A stretch of DNA of 64,000 nucleotides from CAIWHR01 sp963713275 (GTDB lineage: Bacteria; Pseudomonadota; Gammaproteobacteria; Burkholderiales; Casimicrobiaceae): assembly GCA_963713275.1 (NCBI GenBank), contig CAVQLG010000012.1, positions 1 through 64,000 of the forward strand, written 5' to 3'. The translations under genes and the position numbers were made by a program. The notes beneath the pieces were generated by a model, which worked only from the letters and a program-made list of their open reading frames with translations, did not search any database and was not told the origin of the DNA. Positions 33,908 to 43,219 of this stretch are shown here, in pieces; the stretch's first letter is position 1, and every line of letters begins with the position of its first letter.

Positions 33908-34945
33908 ATGCCGCACGAGATTACCATAAAGCCCAGCGACCACCGCTTCGCCTGCCCCGAAGGTGACAGTGTTCTCACCGCGGCGATGGCCGCGGATTTC
34001 ATGCTTCCGTACGGTTGCCGCAACGGTGCCTGCGGCACCTGCAAAGGCCGCGTCCTGTCCGGCGAAGTCGACTACGGCGCACACCAGGCGAGCACGCTCA
34101 CCGACGACGACAAGCGCAAGGGACTCGCGCTGTTCTGCGTCGCGAAGCCGCGCACCGATCTCGTGATCGAGGTGAAGGAGGTTCGACGCGCCGGCGACGT
34201 CCAGGTCCGCCGGCTGCCCTGCCGCATCGAGACCCTCGAGCGCGCCGCCGCGGACGTCGCCATCGTCCGCCTCAAGCTGCCGGCGAACGAGCGGCTGCAG
34301 TACCTCGCGGGCCAGTACATCGACCTCCTGCTCAAGGACGGGCGGCGGCGCAGCTTCTCGCTGGCCACGCCGCCGCACGACGACGCACTGCTCGAGCTCC
34401 ACGTCCGGCACATCCCCGGTGGGTTTTTCACGGAGCAGCTCTTCCACGAGTTCAAGGGTCGCGAGATCCTGCGTTTCGAGGGGCCTCTCGGCTCGTTCTA
34501 CCTGCGCGAGGATTCCGACCGGCCGGTGATCCTGGTGGCCGGTGGCACCGGCTTCGCGCCGATCAAGGCCATCGTCGAGCACGCCCTGTACCACCGGCTC
34601 GATGCGCGACGCTCCTTCGTCCTGTATTGGGGCGTGCGCGGTAGGAAAGACCTCTACCTGCCCGACCTGCCGGGCCGATGGCAGCAGCCGGGACGCAACT
34701 TCACGTTCGTTCCGGTCCTCTCCGAGCCGGCCGTGGACGACGGGTGGACCGGGCGCACCGGTCTCGTTCACCAGGCAGTGCTCGACGATTACCCGAGCCT
34801 CGCGGCGTACGACGTCTACGCCTGCGGCGCGCCCGCCATGGTGGACGTGGCCCGTGCAACGTTCAGCGAAGCGCGCGCCTTGCCACCCGACCGGTTCTTC
34901 GCCGACAGCTTCACGTACGGCGCCGCGTCCGAGCCGGCGCGCTGA
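33908..34945 (+). CDS. 2Fe-2S ferredoxin/NAD(P)H reductase (CDP-6-deoxyglucoseen reductase-like)
   Basis: 345 residues. N-terminal plant-type 2Fe-2S domain: YGCRNGACGTCKG and LFC supply the four Cys. Then a ferredoxin-reductase flavin domain with RRRSFSLATPP (flavin) and an NAD domain with LVAGGTGFAPIKAI and VYACGAPAMV. Enzymes of this build pass electrons from NAD(P)H to an oxygenase or radical partner. The gene stands between an epimerase (divergent) and hemY (convergent). No partner oxygenase is nearby. The name AscD/DdhD is often applied automatically; real substrate unknown. Confidence 0.9.
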   Translation: MPHEITIKPSDHRFACPEGDSVLTAAMAADFMLPYGCRNGACGTCKGRVLSGEVDYGAHQASTLTDDDKRKGLALFCVAKPRTDLVIEVKEVRRAGDVQVRRLPCRIETLERAAADVAIVRLKLPANERLQYLAGQYIDLLLKDGRRRSFSLATPPHDDALLELHVRHIPGGFFTEQLFHEFKGREILRFEGPLGSFYLREDSDRPVILVAGGTGFAPIKAIVEHALYHRLDARRSFVLYWGVRGRKDLYLPDLPGRWQQPGRNFTFVPVLSEPAVDDGWTGRTGLVHQAVLDDYPSLAAYDVYACGAPAMVDVARATFSEARALPPDRFFADSFTYGAASEPAR

Positions 34946-35004
34946 AAGGTGCGCGATGCGATCGCCGTGGGGCCCCCGAGCGACCCGCGAGACGAAGTGC
35001 GAGA

Positions 35005-36201
35005 TCAGCCCCCGGTGCGGTCGAGCTCCGCGACCGCGAGCTTCAGCGCAGCGGCCAGATGCGCGTTTGCCTCCGCATCGCGGCCAAGCTCCCGGAAGAG
35101 CTCGCCCAAGGCCAGATGCGTGCGATGCGAACGCAGGAGGGCGAGGCTCGCCTCGAGATAGGTCTGCGCCTTGCCCCAGAGCTGTTGGCGCTGGCAGAGC
35201 GCGCCGAGCGAGCGCAGCAGCACCGCATCCTGGTCGTGTTCCTGCAGCCAGCGTTCGGCCTGCTCCAGTTGCCGCGTCGGATCGTCCGGCCGGCACGCAG
35301 CGTAGAGCTCGACCAGCGCCGAATCCCAGGTACGTTCCAGACTGCGCGTCAGCGCTTCGGCGGCTTCGCGGTCGGCCCCGAGGGCGAGGAAGCTGCTCGC
35401 CGCCGCGCGCGCGACCTTGGGCAGCCGTTGCTCGGCGTCGGAGAGCCGGTTCCAGTAGGCGCGCAGGCCGGCGGGATCATGGCGGCGAGCGGCGAGCTCG
35501 GCCGCGTGGGCAGCCGCCCGGAGGTGATCGGCGTCCTCCGCGCGGTAGACCTTGCGCTTCACCAGCTGATCGACGAGCGGCGGGATGTCGGCCCAGCGAC
35601 CGGCCGCCTGCAGCGCCCGCAGCTCGAGGCGCAGCGCGGCGGTGTGCAGACCCGCTTCCTTGCGCAGTGTCTGCAGTACCGCGAGCGCCTCGATCGGCTG
35701 GCGCTGAGCAAGCTTGATCTCGGCCTCGAGCATCAGCCGCGGCACCGCCAGCGCGCTGACCTGAGCGTCCGCGCGCGCGAGCAGCGTGTTCGCCGCTGCG
35801 AAGTCGCGCGTTTCCATCGCCGCGCGCGCACCGACCAGTGCCGACAGCCCCGAGGACTGCGGGATGGCGAGCGCCTCGGCGGCGAGCTTGCGCGATCGCC
35901 CGTAGCGGCCTTCGAGCAGCGCCACGACTGCGGCGTCGTTCTTGGCACGCGCGCGCTCCAACTGCGCGCGATGGCGCGCGCGACGCACCTCCTCCGGCAG
36001 ATCCATCGCGCGACGGACCACGCGCAGCAGCGCGTAAGCGCCGATGAACACCCCAACCAGCACCACCAGCAGCAGGTTGAGCGCCAACTCGACGCGATAA
36101 GGCGGCGCGACGAACAGCGCATATCCGGAACTGATCTTGAGCGCCAGCGCCACGCCGACCGCGGCAGCGGCGAGCAGCAGAAACCAGAACAGGACGCGCA
36201 C
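35005..36201 (-). CDS. hemY: HemY, TPR-containing haem-biosynthesis-associated protein
   Basis: 398 residues. Two membrane helices at the N-terminus (VLFWFLLLAAAAVGVALAL and VELALNLLLVVLVGVFIGAYAL) are followed by TPR helices (LLEGRYGRSRKLAAEAL, LALGELFRELGRDAEANAHL). Gammaproteobacterial-type HemY has this plan; it is not the protoporphyrinogen oxidase HemY of Gram-positives. It is 7 bases after hemX on the same strand. Role in haem synthesis is supported by linkage, not biochemistry. Confidence 0.9.
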   Translation of the reverse strand: MRVLFWFLLLAAAAVGVALALKISSGYALFVAPPYRVELALNLLLVVLVGVFIGAYALLRVVRRAMDLPEEVRRARHRAQLERARAKNDAAVVALLEGRYGRSRKLAAEALAIPQSSGLSALVGARAAMETRDFAAANTLLARADAQVSALAVPRLMLEAEIKLAQRQPIEALAVLQTLRKEAGLHTAALRLELRALQAAGRWADIPPLVDQLVKRKVYRAEDADHLRAAAHAAELAARRHDPAGLRAYWNRLSDAEQRLPKVARAAASSFLALGADREAAEALTRSLERTWDSALVELYAACRPDDPTRQLEQAERWLQEHDQDAVLLRSLGALCQRQQLWGKAQTYLEASLALLRSHRTHLALGELFRELGRDAEANAHLAAALKLAVAELDRTGG

Positions 36202-36208
36202 GGGGCCG

Positions 36209-37318
36209 CTACTTCGGCGCGGCGCGGCCCGCGGCGCGTTCCTGCGCGAGCTTGAGCGCGCGCAGCGCTTCGAGGCTGCCGGACAGGTCCGGCACGCTGC
36301 CCGCGGTCGGCGCGGCGGCGGCCTGCTTGAGCGACGCCTGCAACGCCTGCACCGGCTTGGTTCGCAGGTCGAAATACTGCTTGAGCCAGTCGTCCGCGGC
36401 CGCGAGGTCGGCCCGAAAGCTCGCCTGGTCGCGGTTGAGCAACGCGATGCGCGCGGACAGCAGGCGGAGCCGCAAGTTCTCGCGCAGGAAATAGCTCTGC
36501 GGCGGCGGCACGAGCGGCGCTGCCGGCCGATCCGAAACCTCGATTCTCACCAACTGCCGCAGATCCGACCACGCGTCGCGCAGCAGGGCGCGCCACGCGG
36601 GTTCGCCGGGGCCGGGCGCCGGTTCCGGCAGGGGCGGTGGGATCCGCTCGTCGCGCGCAAGGGCCAGCGTGTCGACCGCGGCGATCGCCTGGTCGAGCCT
36701 CAGCGACAGCCCGGTGACGTCAACGTACGGCGTGGCCTTCAGCGTGTCGATGTCGCGCGCGAGTGCCCGCCGCAGCGCCAGCGTCTGCGGCCGGTCGAGC
36801 CGCTGCAGCTTGGCGTCGGCGAGCTGAAGGGCGGCAAGCGCCGACGGTACGTTGCCCGCGAGTTGCAGTTGCTGGCTCGCGATCAGCAGCGCGTGCTCGA
36901 CCTCGGTGAACGCGATCTCGTCGCGCGATGGCGCGAGATCGCGGTACAGCGCCTCGAGCGCCGCCTGCTGCGTCTGCGACTCGGCAAGCCGTGCTTCGAG
37001 CAGCGCGGTCTTCGCCTGCACGTCGCGCAGATCGGTCGCGAACTGCTCCTGCGCCCGGCCGACGGCCGTGCCGGCAGCCTCGACCGCGCCCAGGCGCTGC
37101 GCGACTTCGGTGCGCAGGACCTCGTTGCCCCGCCGCGCATCGAGCCAGCCGATGGCGAGCGCAACGGCCATGCCCGTGGCGACGACGGCGACCATGCGGC
37201 GCGTGACGCCCGTCCCCTCGCCGGCGCGCCCGGCGACGGGCAACGGGGCAACCTCGCTCGGCGGCTCGCGCGCGGCGGCAACGGCGGAGGGCGTCTCGGA
37301 ATCGACCATGGCGACCAT
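36209..37318 (-). CDS. hemX: HemX, putative uroporphyrinogen-III C-methyltransferase-like membrane protein
   Basis: 369 residues: short cytoplasmic tail, one membrane helix (VAVVATGMAVALAIGWL), a coiled coil (VAQRLGAVEAAGTAV, LLEARLAESQTQQAALE) and a folded C-terminal domain (YVDVTGLSLRLDQAIAAVD). Despite the traditional name it has no methyltransferase motif. Normally follows hemD directly; here it is separated from hemD by two other genes. Cotranscribed with hemY. Confidence 0.88.
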   Translation of the reverse strand: MVAMVDSETPSAVAAAREPPSEVAPLPVAGRAGEGTGVTRRMVAVVATGMAVALAIGWLDARRGNEVLRTEVAQRLGAVEAAGTAVGRAQEQFATDLRDVQAKTALLEARLAESQTQQAALEALYRDLAPSRDEIAFTEVEHALLIASQQLQLAGNVPSALAALQLADAKLQRLDRPQTLALRRALARDIDTLKATPYVDVTGLSLRLDQAIAAVDTLALARDERIPPPLPEPAPGPGEPAWRALLRDAWSDLRQLVRIEVSDRPAAPLVPPPQSYFLRENLRLRLLSARIALLNRDQASFRADLAAADDWLKQYFDLRTKPVQALQASLKQAAAAPTAGSVPDLSGSLEALRALKLAQERAAGRAAPK

Positions 37319-37529
37319 GTGGATGGACGACTTGAAATTCTATCAGCGGGCGCCGGCGCGCCTGCCGCCGCGGGTGCGGCCGGCGAACAAAACCGTGCCC
37401 GCCGTGCATTCCGCGCAACGGATTTGGCTCGGTGAACGCCGTCGACTACAATCGCCTCTGGCGCTGCGTGACCCGGCCCGCGGGTGCGCACCGCCGCGAC
37501 CTCCCCGTGCCGCCGGCCCGCCCGCGCCC

Positions 37530-38252
37530 GTGACCCTGTTCGTGTACCTGATCGGCGCCGCCGTCGCGTTCGCGCTGGGATTTGCGCTCGGTCGCCGGCG
37601 TGGCGGGACAACCCTCCCCTCGCCTTCGCCCTCGCCGGTGCCCGCGCCGCCGGCACTGCGCGCGCCGGCTGCTCCCAGCGTTGCGCCACCGGGACCCGCC
37701 GCGGCGTCGCCCGCAGCCGGAGCCCAGGCCGGGCCCGCTCCGCCGGCGACCACGTCCGTCGCCGACGCGTCGGCCCGTCCCGACGCGGCCGGCGAGTGCG
37801 GCCGGCTCGTGCGCAGCTACGAAGCCGAGATCGCGCAGCTCCGGCGCGCCCTCGCCGATGGCGACGCGCACCGCCTGCAGCTTGCCGCCTTCGCACAGGA
37901 CCGACGGCAGCTCTACGACGCACTGGCGCGGGCGCGGGCGGAAACCGCGCGCTACCGCGAGTTGGTCGTCGACCTCGAGAATAACGCGCCACCGGTGCTG
38001 TTCGGTCCGGCAGCACCCGACGACCTCAAGCTCATCGTCGGCGTCGGGCCGGTGCTCGAGCGCATGCTGCATCGGCTCGGGATCACGACCTACAGCCAGA
38101 TCGCCCGCTGGTCCGAACGCGACGTCGACGCGTTCGACGCCCAGCTCGCGGAGTTTCCCGGGCGCATCCGCCGCGACGCCTGGGTGACGCAGGCGCGCGC
38201 GCTGCACGCGAGCAAGTACGGCGCGGCGAGCGGTTCGGGATCGCGCCGCTGA
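37530..38252 (+). CDS. membrane-anchored helix-hairpin-helix protein
   Basis: 240 residues from GTG 37530, which opens a membrane helix (TLFVYLIGAAVAFALGFAL). A long Pro/Ala linker follows, then a coiled coil (EAEIAQLRRALADG) and a C-terminal helix-hairpin-helix (LKLIVGVGPVLERMLHRLG and YSQIARWSERDVDAFD), as in the C-terminal domain of L21-like predicted proteins. The role is unknown; HhH domains bind DNA or protein. It is on the opposite strand to the hem genes and divides them. Earlier alternative starts cannot be excluded. Confidence 0.75.
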   Translation: MTLFVYLIGAAVAFALGFALGRRRGGTTLPSPSPSPVPAPPALRAPAAPSVAPPGPAAASPAAGAQAGPAPPATTSVADASARPDAAGECGRLVRSYEAEIAQLRRALADGDAHRLQLAAFAQDRRQLYDALARARAETARYRELVVDLENNAPPVLFGPAAPDDLKLIVGVGPVLERMLHRLGITTYSQIARWSERDVDAFDAQLAEFPGRIRRDAWVTQARALHASKYGAASGSGSRR

Positions 38253-38394
38253 CCGGCCCGCCTGCGGCACGCCCGCACACACTGCCGGTCCGCTCGTCCG
38301 TTCCCGTCGCGGTGCGCGCCGCTTGGGGCCCATCGGGCGGGCGCGGTTGCGGCTCGCGCCCGTCCGCGATCGACCCCGCTGTCCGGCCGACGCC

Positions 38395-39345
38395 TCAACG
38401 CGCGAGCTCGGGGATCGGCGCCGGCAGCGGCTTGCCGGCAAACCACGCGTCGAGGTTCGCCCGGCAGAGGTCGGCCATCGCCTGCCGCGCCTCCCGCGTG
38501 GCGCTGCCGACGTGCGGCAGGAGTACGACGTTATCCATCGCGACCAGCGCCGGCGGCACGGTCGGCTCGTCAGCGAAGACGTCGAGGCCCGCGCCCCGGA
38601 TCACCCCTCGCTGCAGCGCGTCGACCAGCGCCGGCTCGTCGACAATCGAGCCGCGCGCGACGTTGATGAGCGTGCCCTTGCTGCCCAGGGCCGCCAGCAC
38701 GCGGGCGTCGACGAGGTTGCGCGTCGCCGCACCGCCGGGACAGGCGACGATCAGGAAATCGACCTCCGCGGCAAGCGTCACCAGGTCGGGCACGTACCGC
38801 CAGGCGAGCTCCGCCTGCGGCCTGCGGCGGGTGTACGAGACGATCATGTCCATCGCCGCGAGCCGGCGCGCGATCGCCCGGCCGATGCGCCCCAGCCCGA
38901 GGATACCGGCCTTCTTTCCTGCGAGCCGCGTGGTGAGCGCCGGTGCGCCGTGCAGCCAGGCGCCGGCCCGCACGAAGCGGTCGGCCTGCACGAAACCGCG
39001 GGCCGTCATCAGCACCAGCCCGGCGGCGACGTCGGCCACGTCGCTGGTCAGCACGTCCGGGGTGTGACCGACCATGATGCCGCGCGCCCGGCAGTACTCG
39101 ACGGGCACGCCGTCGTAACCCACCCCGAAGACCGAGATCACTTCGAGCTCGGGCAACGCGTCGAGGAGCGAAACGCCGGTGATCGTGCCCCCGCCTTGCA
39201 CGAGCCCGCGTATCCGCGGGCCGACGCTGGCCAGCAGCGCCTGCCGATCCGCGGCCGCCAGGAGGTCGTGGCAGCCGTAGTCGCGCCGCAGCGGCTCGTC
39301 GAGGAACGGCGGCAGGGCTGCGGTCACGAGGATATCGACGGTCAT
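38395..39345 (-). CDS. D-isomer-specific 2-hydroxyacid dehydrogenase
   Basis: 316 residues. NAD-binding motif GILGLGRIGRAIA, catalytic Arg in INVARGSIVDE, Glu in GAGLDVFADEP and His in LLPHVGSAT are all present. The family includes glyoxylate/hydroxypyruvate reductases; substrate is not fixed. The ATG is 4 bases after the hemD stop, so it is probably translated on the hemCD message, an uncommon neighbour for haem genes. A second member of the family lies at 42193. Confidence 0.9.
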   Translation of the reverse strand: MTVDILVTAALPPFLDEPLRRDYGCHDLLAAADRQALLASVGPRIRGLVQGGGTITGVSLLDALPELEVISVFGVGYDGVPVEYCRARGIMVGHTPDVLTSDVADVAAGLVLMTARGFVQADRFVRAGAWLHGAPALTTRLAGKKAGILGLGRIGRAIARRLAAMDMIVSYTRRRPQAELAWRYVPDLVTLAAEVDFLIVACPGGAATRNLVDARVLAALGSKGTLINVARGSIVDEPALVDALQRGVIRGAGLDVFADEPTVPPALVAMDNVVLLPHVGSATREARQAMADLCRANLDAWFAGKPLPAPIPELAR

Positions 39346-39349
39346 CAGT

Positions 39350-40147
39350 TCATCCCTGGCGGGCGTGGGGCAGCGCCCAGGCGAGCAGCCCGGCGACGAG
39401 TCCCGCGTCGCCGCCGCCGGTCTCGACGACTGCGAGGCCAAGTTCGCGGGCGTGCGCCGCGATGCGCGGGTGGGGAACGAGCGTCGGGCACGCGCGCCAC
39501 GCGTCGCGCGTGCGCGCGTCGGCACGCGACCACAGGTTGTCGAGGCCCTCGCTCGAGGTCACCGTGACGACTGCGATCCGCCCGGCGCGGAACGCTTCGT
39601 CGAGGCCGTCGACGCGGGCCGGCGGCGCGCGCCGGTAGCACGGCACGATCTCGACGCTGGCGCCACGCGCGCGCAGCGCATCGGCGAGGAACTCGCGGCC
39701 GCCGTCGCCGCGGAAGATCACGATCCGCCGCGCGCCCACGTCGGAAAGCACCGGCAGCGCGAGCAGCCCCTCGCTGTCGAAGGTCGTGGCGGGGATCTCA
39801 ACTTGCGGCACGCCCAGCGCGCCGAGTGCTTCGGCGGTTCCCGGACCCGGCGCCAAGGCGACCAGGCGCGCGGGCCAGCGGCCGGCCGGCGGCACACCGA
39901 ACTCCGCGGCGTTGGCGGACACGAACACCGCGATGTCGTAGCGATCGAGCGCCGCGTGCGCGCGCGCGAGCGGCGCCGGATCGACGGGCGGCAGAATCGC
40001 GATCGCCGGAAAGATCACCGGCTGCGCGCCCAGCGCGGCGATCCGAGCCGCGAACGACGCCGCCTGGCGCGCTGGCCGCGTAACCAGCACCCCGATACCG
40101 CTCAGTGGTCCGCGCGCAAGCGGCGCGCGATCGAGCGGATGGACCAT
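39350..40147 (-). CDS. hemD: uroporphyrinogen-III synthase
   Basis: 265 residues. HemD closes hydroxymethylbilane into uroporphyrinogen III. Sequence is weakly conserved in the family; the marks seen are VLVTRPARQAASFA near the N-terminus, FVSANAAEF, the second-lobe VTSSEGLDNL, and VETGGGD near the end. It starts 9 bases after hemC, and the two form the usual hemCD pair. Start Met 40147 was chosen over a longer frame with poor composition. Confidence 0.92.
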   Translation of the reverse strand: MVHPLDRAPLARGPLSGIGVLVTRPARQAASFAARIAALGAQPVIFPAIAILPPVDPAPLARAHAALDRYDIAVFVSANAAEFGVPPAGRWPARLVALAPGPGTAEALGALGVPQVEIPATTFDSEGLLALPVLSDVGARRIVIFRGDGGREFLADALRARGASVEIVPCYRRAPPARVDGLDEAFRAGRIAVVTVTSSEGLDNLWSRADARTRDAWRACPTLVPHPRIAAHARELGLAVVETGGGDAGLVAGLLAWALPHARQG

Positions 40148-40155
40148 CGGACGCG

Positions 40156-41094
40156 TTAGCCGCCGCAGAGGCGGCCGGCGCCCCGGCGCAGGAAATCGTC
40201 GGCGAGCGCGAAACCCAGCGCCTCGGCGCCGTCCGCGTCGACGACCGGGGCACTCGTGTCCCCGCGCAGCACGTCCTTGCCGTCGCGACTCGCGAGCAGC
40301 CCGCGCAGCCAGAGCTCGCCGTGGCGAAAGACGGCGTGGCCCGCGAGCGGCGTGTGGCAGCTTCCCGCGAGCCCGCGCGAGAACGCGCGCTCCGCGGTCA
40401 CCGCGAGCGTCGTCTGCGCGTCGGCCAGCGGCGCGAGCGCCGCGACGAGGTCGGGGCGGTCGGCACGGCATTCGAGCGCCAGCGCGCCCTGCCCGACCGC
40501 GGGCAAGCTCTCCTCGGGATCGAGCAGCGCGGTGATGCGCTCGCCGAAACCCAGCCGCCGCAACCCCGCGGCGGCGAGAATGACGGCGTCGAAATGCCCC
40601 TCGTCGAGCTTGCGCAGCCGCGTCATGACGTTCCCGCGCAGCGGCTCGATCGCGAGCAGCGGATCGCGCTCGAGCAGCTGCGCGGCGCGCCGCAGGCTCG
40701 ACGTGCCGACGCGCGCGCCGCCGGGGAGCTGCGCGAGGTCGAGGTAGTGGTTGGAGACGAAGGCGTCGCGCGCATCCTCGCGCGTCGTGATCGCCGCCAG
40801 CGCGAAGCCTACGGGCATCTCCATCGGCACGTCCTTCAGCGAATGCACCGCGAGGTCGGCGCGCCCCTCGGCCATCGCCACCTCGAGCTCCTTGATGAAC
40901 AGCCCCTTGCCGCCGAGGTCGGCGAGCGGCTGGTCGAGGATCCGGTCGCCTTGCGTCGTCACGCCGAGGAGGTCGATCGGGCAATCCGGGTACAGCGCAG
41001 CGAGGTGGTCGCGGACGTGCCGCGCCTGCCACATCGCCAGCGCGGACTCGCGCGTCGCGATGGTGAGCCGCCGGGGGGTGAGCGTCGAAGCCAT
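40156..41094 (-). CDS. hemC: hydroxymethylbilane synthase (porphobilinogen deaminase)
   Basis: 312 residues. It polymerises four porphobilinogens on a dipyrromethane cofactor, held by Cys 246 in GLAGSCHTPLAG. Other conserved parts: TRESALAMWQA, TTQGD, GKGLFIKELE, VHSLKDVP and GTSSLRRAAQL. Full length and intact. First gene of hemC-hemD-(hydroxyacid dehydrogenase). 169 bases separate it from the iclR gene upstream. Confidence 0.97.
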   Translation of the reverse strand: MASTLTPRRLTIATRESALAMWQARHVRDHLAALYPDCPIDLLGVTTQGDRILDQPLADLGGKGLFIKELEVAMAEGRADLAVHSLKDVPMEMPVGFALAAITTREDARDAFVSNHYLDLAQLPGGARVGTSSLRRAAQLLERDPLLAIEPLRGNVMTRLRKLDEGHFDAVILAAAGLRRLGFGERITALLDPEESLPAVGQGALALECRADRPDLVAALAPLADAQTTLAVTAERAFSRGLAGSCHTPLAGHAVFRHGELWLRGLLASRDGKDVLRGDTSAPVVDADGAEALGFALADDFLRRGAGRLCGG

Positions 41095-41263
41095 GTGGGG
41101 CTCTCCGGGAAAGGCCAGGCGATCGCACCGGGGGTGCCCGCGGGCGCGCCCGTCACGGCGCGTCGGAGCGACGGATTCTAGCAGGTCGCCGCGCCCGCAG
41201 CCCGGCCTTCCCCAAGGGCGCGCACCGGCGCCGCGGGCCGGTGACGATATCCGCGTCAGCCTC

Positions 41264-42085
41264 TCACGCCCGACCGCGCCGGCCGGCGGGCGTGGGCGCT
41301 TGGCGCGTGCGCATCGACCGCACGTAGCCGAGACGGCGGCTGACGAGCTCGCCGGCGCTCTTCAGCGCGTCGATCAGCGCCTCCTTGCGTGCCAGCATCC
41401 GCTCCGCCGGGCCGGAAACGCTGATGGCGCCCACCACCGCGCCGGTATAGTCGTAGACCGGGACCGCGAGGCAGTACAGTCCCACTTCGACCCCCTCGTC
41501 GTCGACGGCGCAGCCGCTGCTGCGCGCCTTGGCGAGCTCCTCGTTGAGCCGCACCCGGTCGACGACGGTGCGCTCGGTCAGCCGGACCAGCTTCTTCTCG
41601 AGCACGCGGTCGACCTCCTCGATCGGCAGGTTGGCGAGGATGATCTTGCCCAGCGCCGTGCAGTAGGCGGGGCGCCGGCTGCCGAGCCGCGCCGTGGTCT
41701 GGATCGATCCCGTCCCCTCGGCCTTGTACAGGTAGACCACGTCGCCGTTGTTGTAGACGCCGAGGAACGACGTCTCGCCGGTGACCTCCGAGAGCTCGCG
41801 CAGGTGGGGAATCGCCACGTCGACGATGTCCTGGCCGGCGAGGCCGCTGACGCCGATCTCCAGCGCCTTCAGGCCCAGCGTGTACCTCTCGCTGTCGACG
41901 TTCCACTCGACGTAGTCGCGCGCTGCCAGGATTTCGAGGATCCGGTACGCCGTGGTCTTGGGCATGCCCGCGCCCCGCGCGATCTCGACCAGCGACAGCC
42001 CCTTGGGGTGCTGGGCGACGAATTCGAGGATGTTGAGCGTCTTGTCGACGCCGGTGTTGATCTTCTCGGTCATCGCAGTGGCCAT
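41264..42085 (-). CDS. IclR-family transcriptional regulator
   Basis: About 270 residues. N-terminal winged helix: DKTLNILEFVAQHP, LSLVEIARGAGMPKTTAYRIL. C-terminal ligand-binding domain: YCTALGKIILAN and VGAISVSGPAERM. Start is 42085 (MATAM) or 42073 (MTEKI); the second is attractive because a palindromic site at 42083-42100 overlaps the first. It is divergent from a catabolic cluster that it probably controls; IclR proteins usually bind such divergent regions. Confidence 0.92.
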   Translation of the reverse strand: MATAMTEKINTGVDKTLNILEFVAQHPKGLSLVEIARGAGMPKTTAYRILEILAARDYVEWNVDSERYTLGLKALEIGVSGLAGQDIVDVAIPHLRELSEVTGETSFLGVYNNGDVVYLYKAEGTGSIQTTARLGSRRPAYCTALGKIILANLPIEEVDRVLEKKLVRLTERTVVDRVRLNEELAKARSSGCAVDDEGVEVGLYCLAVPVYDYTGAVVGAISVSGPAERMLARKEALIDALKSAGELVSRRLGYVRSMRTRQAPTPAGRRGRA

Positions 42086-42100
42086 TCCGAAAACGGAATG
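42083..42100. promoter_or_regulatory. perfect inverted repeat, candidate IclR operator 1
   Basis: CATTCCG-AAAA-CGGAATG: 7-bp perfect arms with a 4-base centre, over the start of iclR. The layout fits autoregulation. A related site lies 35 bases further at 42135. Confidence 0.7.
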
Positions 42101-42134
42101 ATGTTTCTTTTTTCGTCGTAGCACGGTAGCATAA

Positions 42135-42149
42135 CGGAACGTCATTCCG
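42135..42149. promoter_or_regulatory. inverted repeat, candidate IclR operator 2
   Basis: CGGAA-CGTCA-TTCCG, perfect 5-bp arms. It uses the same CGGAA/TTCCG half-sites as operator 1 but in the opposite order and with a 5-base centre. It lies 43 bases before the start of the first cluster gene. Confidence 0.6.
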
Positions 42150-42192
42150 CAAACAGAGCAGACGATCGCCGCGTCCGCCCCCGAGCATCCCG

Positions 42193-43200
42193 ATGGCACC
42201 CGCCCCCGCCCCGGCCCAACTCGCCGCAACCGACAGCGAGACCGTCGACCGCGTGGTCGTCGTCGCCGACTGCGACCACCCGTCGATCGCGATCGAGCAG
42301 GCCGTGCTGGCCGACACCTGCCGCAAGCTGCGGTGGCTCGCCTGCCGGACCGAGGACGACGTCATCGCGCGGTGTCGCGACGCGGAAGGCCTCCTCACCC
42401 AGTACGCGCCGCTGACCCGACGCGCGCTCGCGGCACTGCGGCGTTGCCGGGTCGTCGCGCGTTACGGCGTGGGAGTCGACACGGTCGACCTGCAGGCGGC
42501 AGCCGACCTGCGCATCGTCGTGTCCAACGTGCCGGACTACGGCACGAACGAAGTGGCCGATCACGCGCTCGGCTTGATGCTGTGCCTCACGCGCAGGATC
42601 GAGCGCGCGAACCGGCTGGTCAAGGCGGGGCACTGGGACTTCCGCCAGATGCAGCCCGTGCGCCGGCACGCGTTGCAGACGCTGGGCATCATCGGCGTCG
42701 GGCGCATCGGCAGCGCGATGGCGAAGAAGGCGCACGCGCTGGGCATGCACGTCATCGGCTGCGACCCCTACGTCGCACGCGACAGGCTGCCCGACTGCGT
42801 GAGGCTCGTCGACCTCGACACGCTGCTGCGCGAGTCCGACGTCGTGACCGTGCACTGCCCGCTGACCGAGGAGACGCGCAATCTGATCGACGATGCCCGG
42901 CTCGGCCTGATGAAGCCGACCGCGTACCTCGTCAACACCGCGCGCGGCTTAATCGTCGACGAGACGGCTCTCGAGCGCAGCCTCGCCGCGAACCGCCTCG
43001 CCGGCGCGGCGATGGACGTCCTCGCCCGCGAGCCGGGCGGCGTCGATCATCCGCTGTTCCGGCACGAGAACTTTCTCTGCACGCCGCACATGGCGTGGTA
43101 CTCCGAGGAGGCGGCGCAGGAGCTCAAGCGCAAGGCGGCCGAGGAAGTGCGCCGCGTGCTGCGCGGCGAAGCACCACGCTACCAGGTGAACGGATTCTGA
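42193..43200 (+). CDS. CtBP-type D-2-hydroxyacid dehydrogenase
   Basis: 335 residues. NAD motif GIIGVGRIGSAMA; catalytic Arg in VNTARGLIVDE; Glu region in GAAMDVLAREP; His in CTPHMAWYS. Its long first domain with RYGVGVDTVDL resembles the C-terminal-binding-protein branch (glycerate or hydroxypyruvate-type enzymes). First gene of a three-enzyme cluster under the IclR regulator. Next gene follows after 19 bases. Confidence 0.9.
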   Translation: MAPAPAPAQLAATDSETVDRVVVVADCDHPSIAIEQAVLADTCRKLRWLACRTEDDVIARCRDAEGLLTQYAPLTRRALAALRRCRVVARYGVGVDTVDLQAAADLRIVVSNVPDYGTNEVADHALGLMLCLTRRIERANRLVKAGHWDFRQMQPVRRHALQTLGIIGVGRIGSAMAKKAHALGMHVIGCDPYVARDRLPDCVRLVDLDTLLRESDVVTVHCPLTEETRNLIDDARLGLMKPTAYLVNTARGLIVDETALERSLAANRLAGAAMDVLAREPGGVDHPLFRHENFLCTPHMAWYSEEAAQELKRKAAEEVRRVLRGEAPRYQVNGF

Positions 43201-43219
43201 TCCCCGACGAAAGTGCGCG

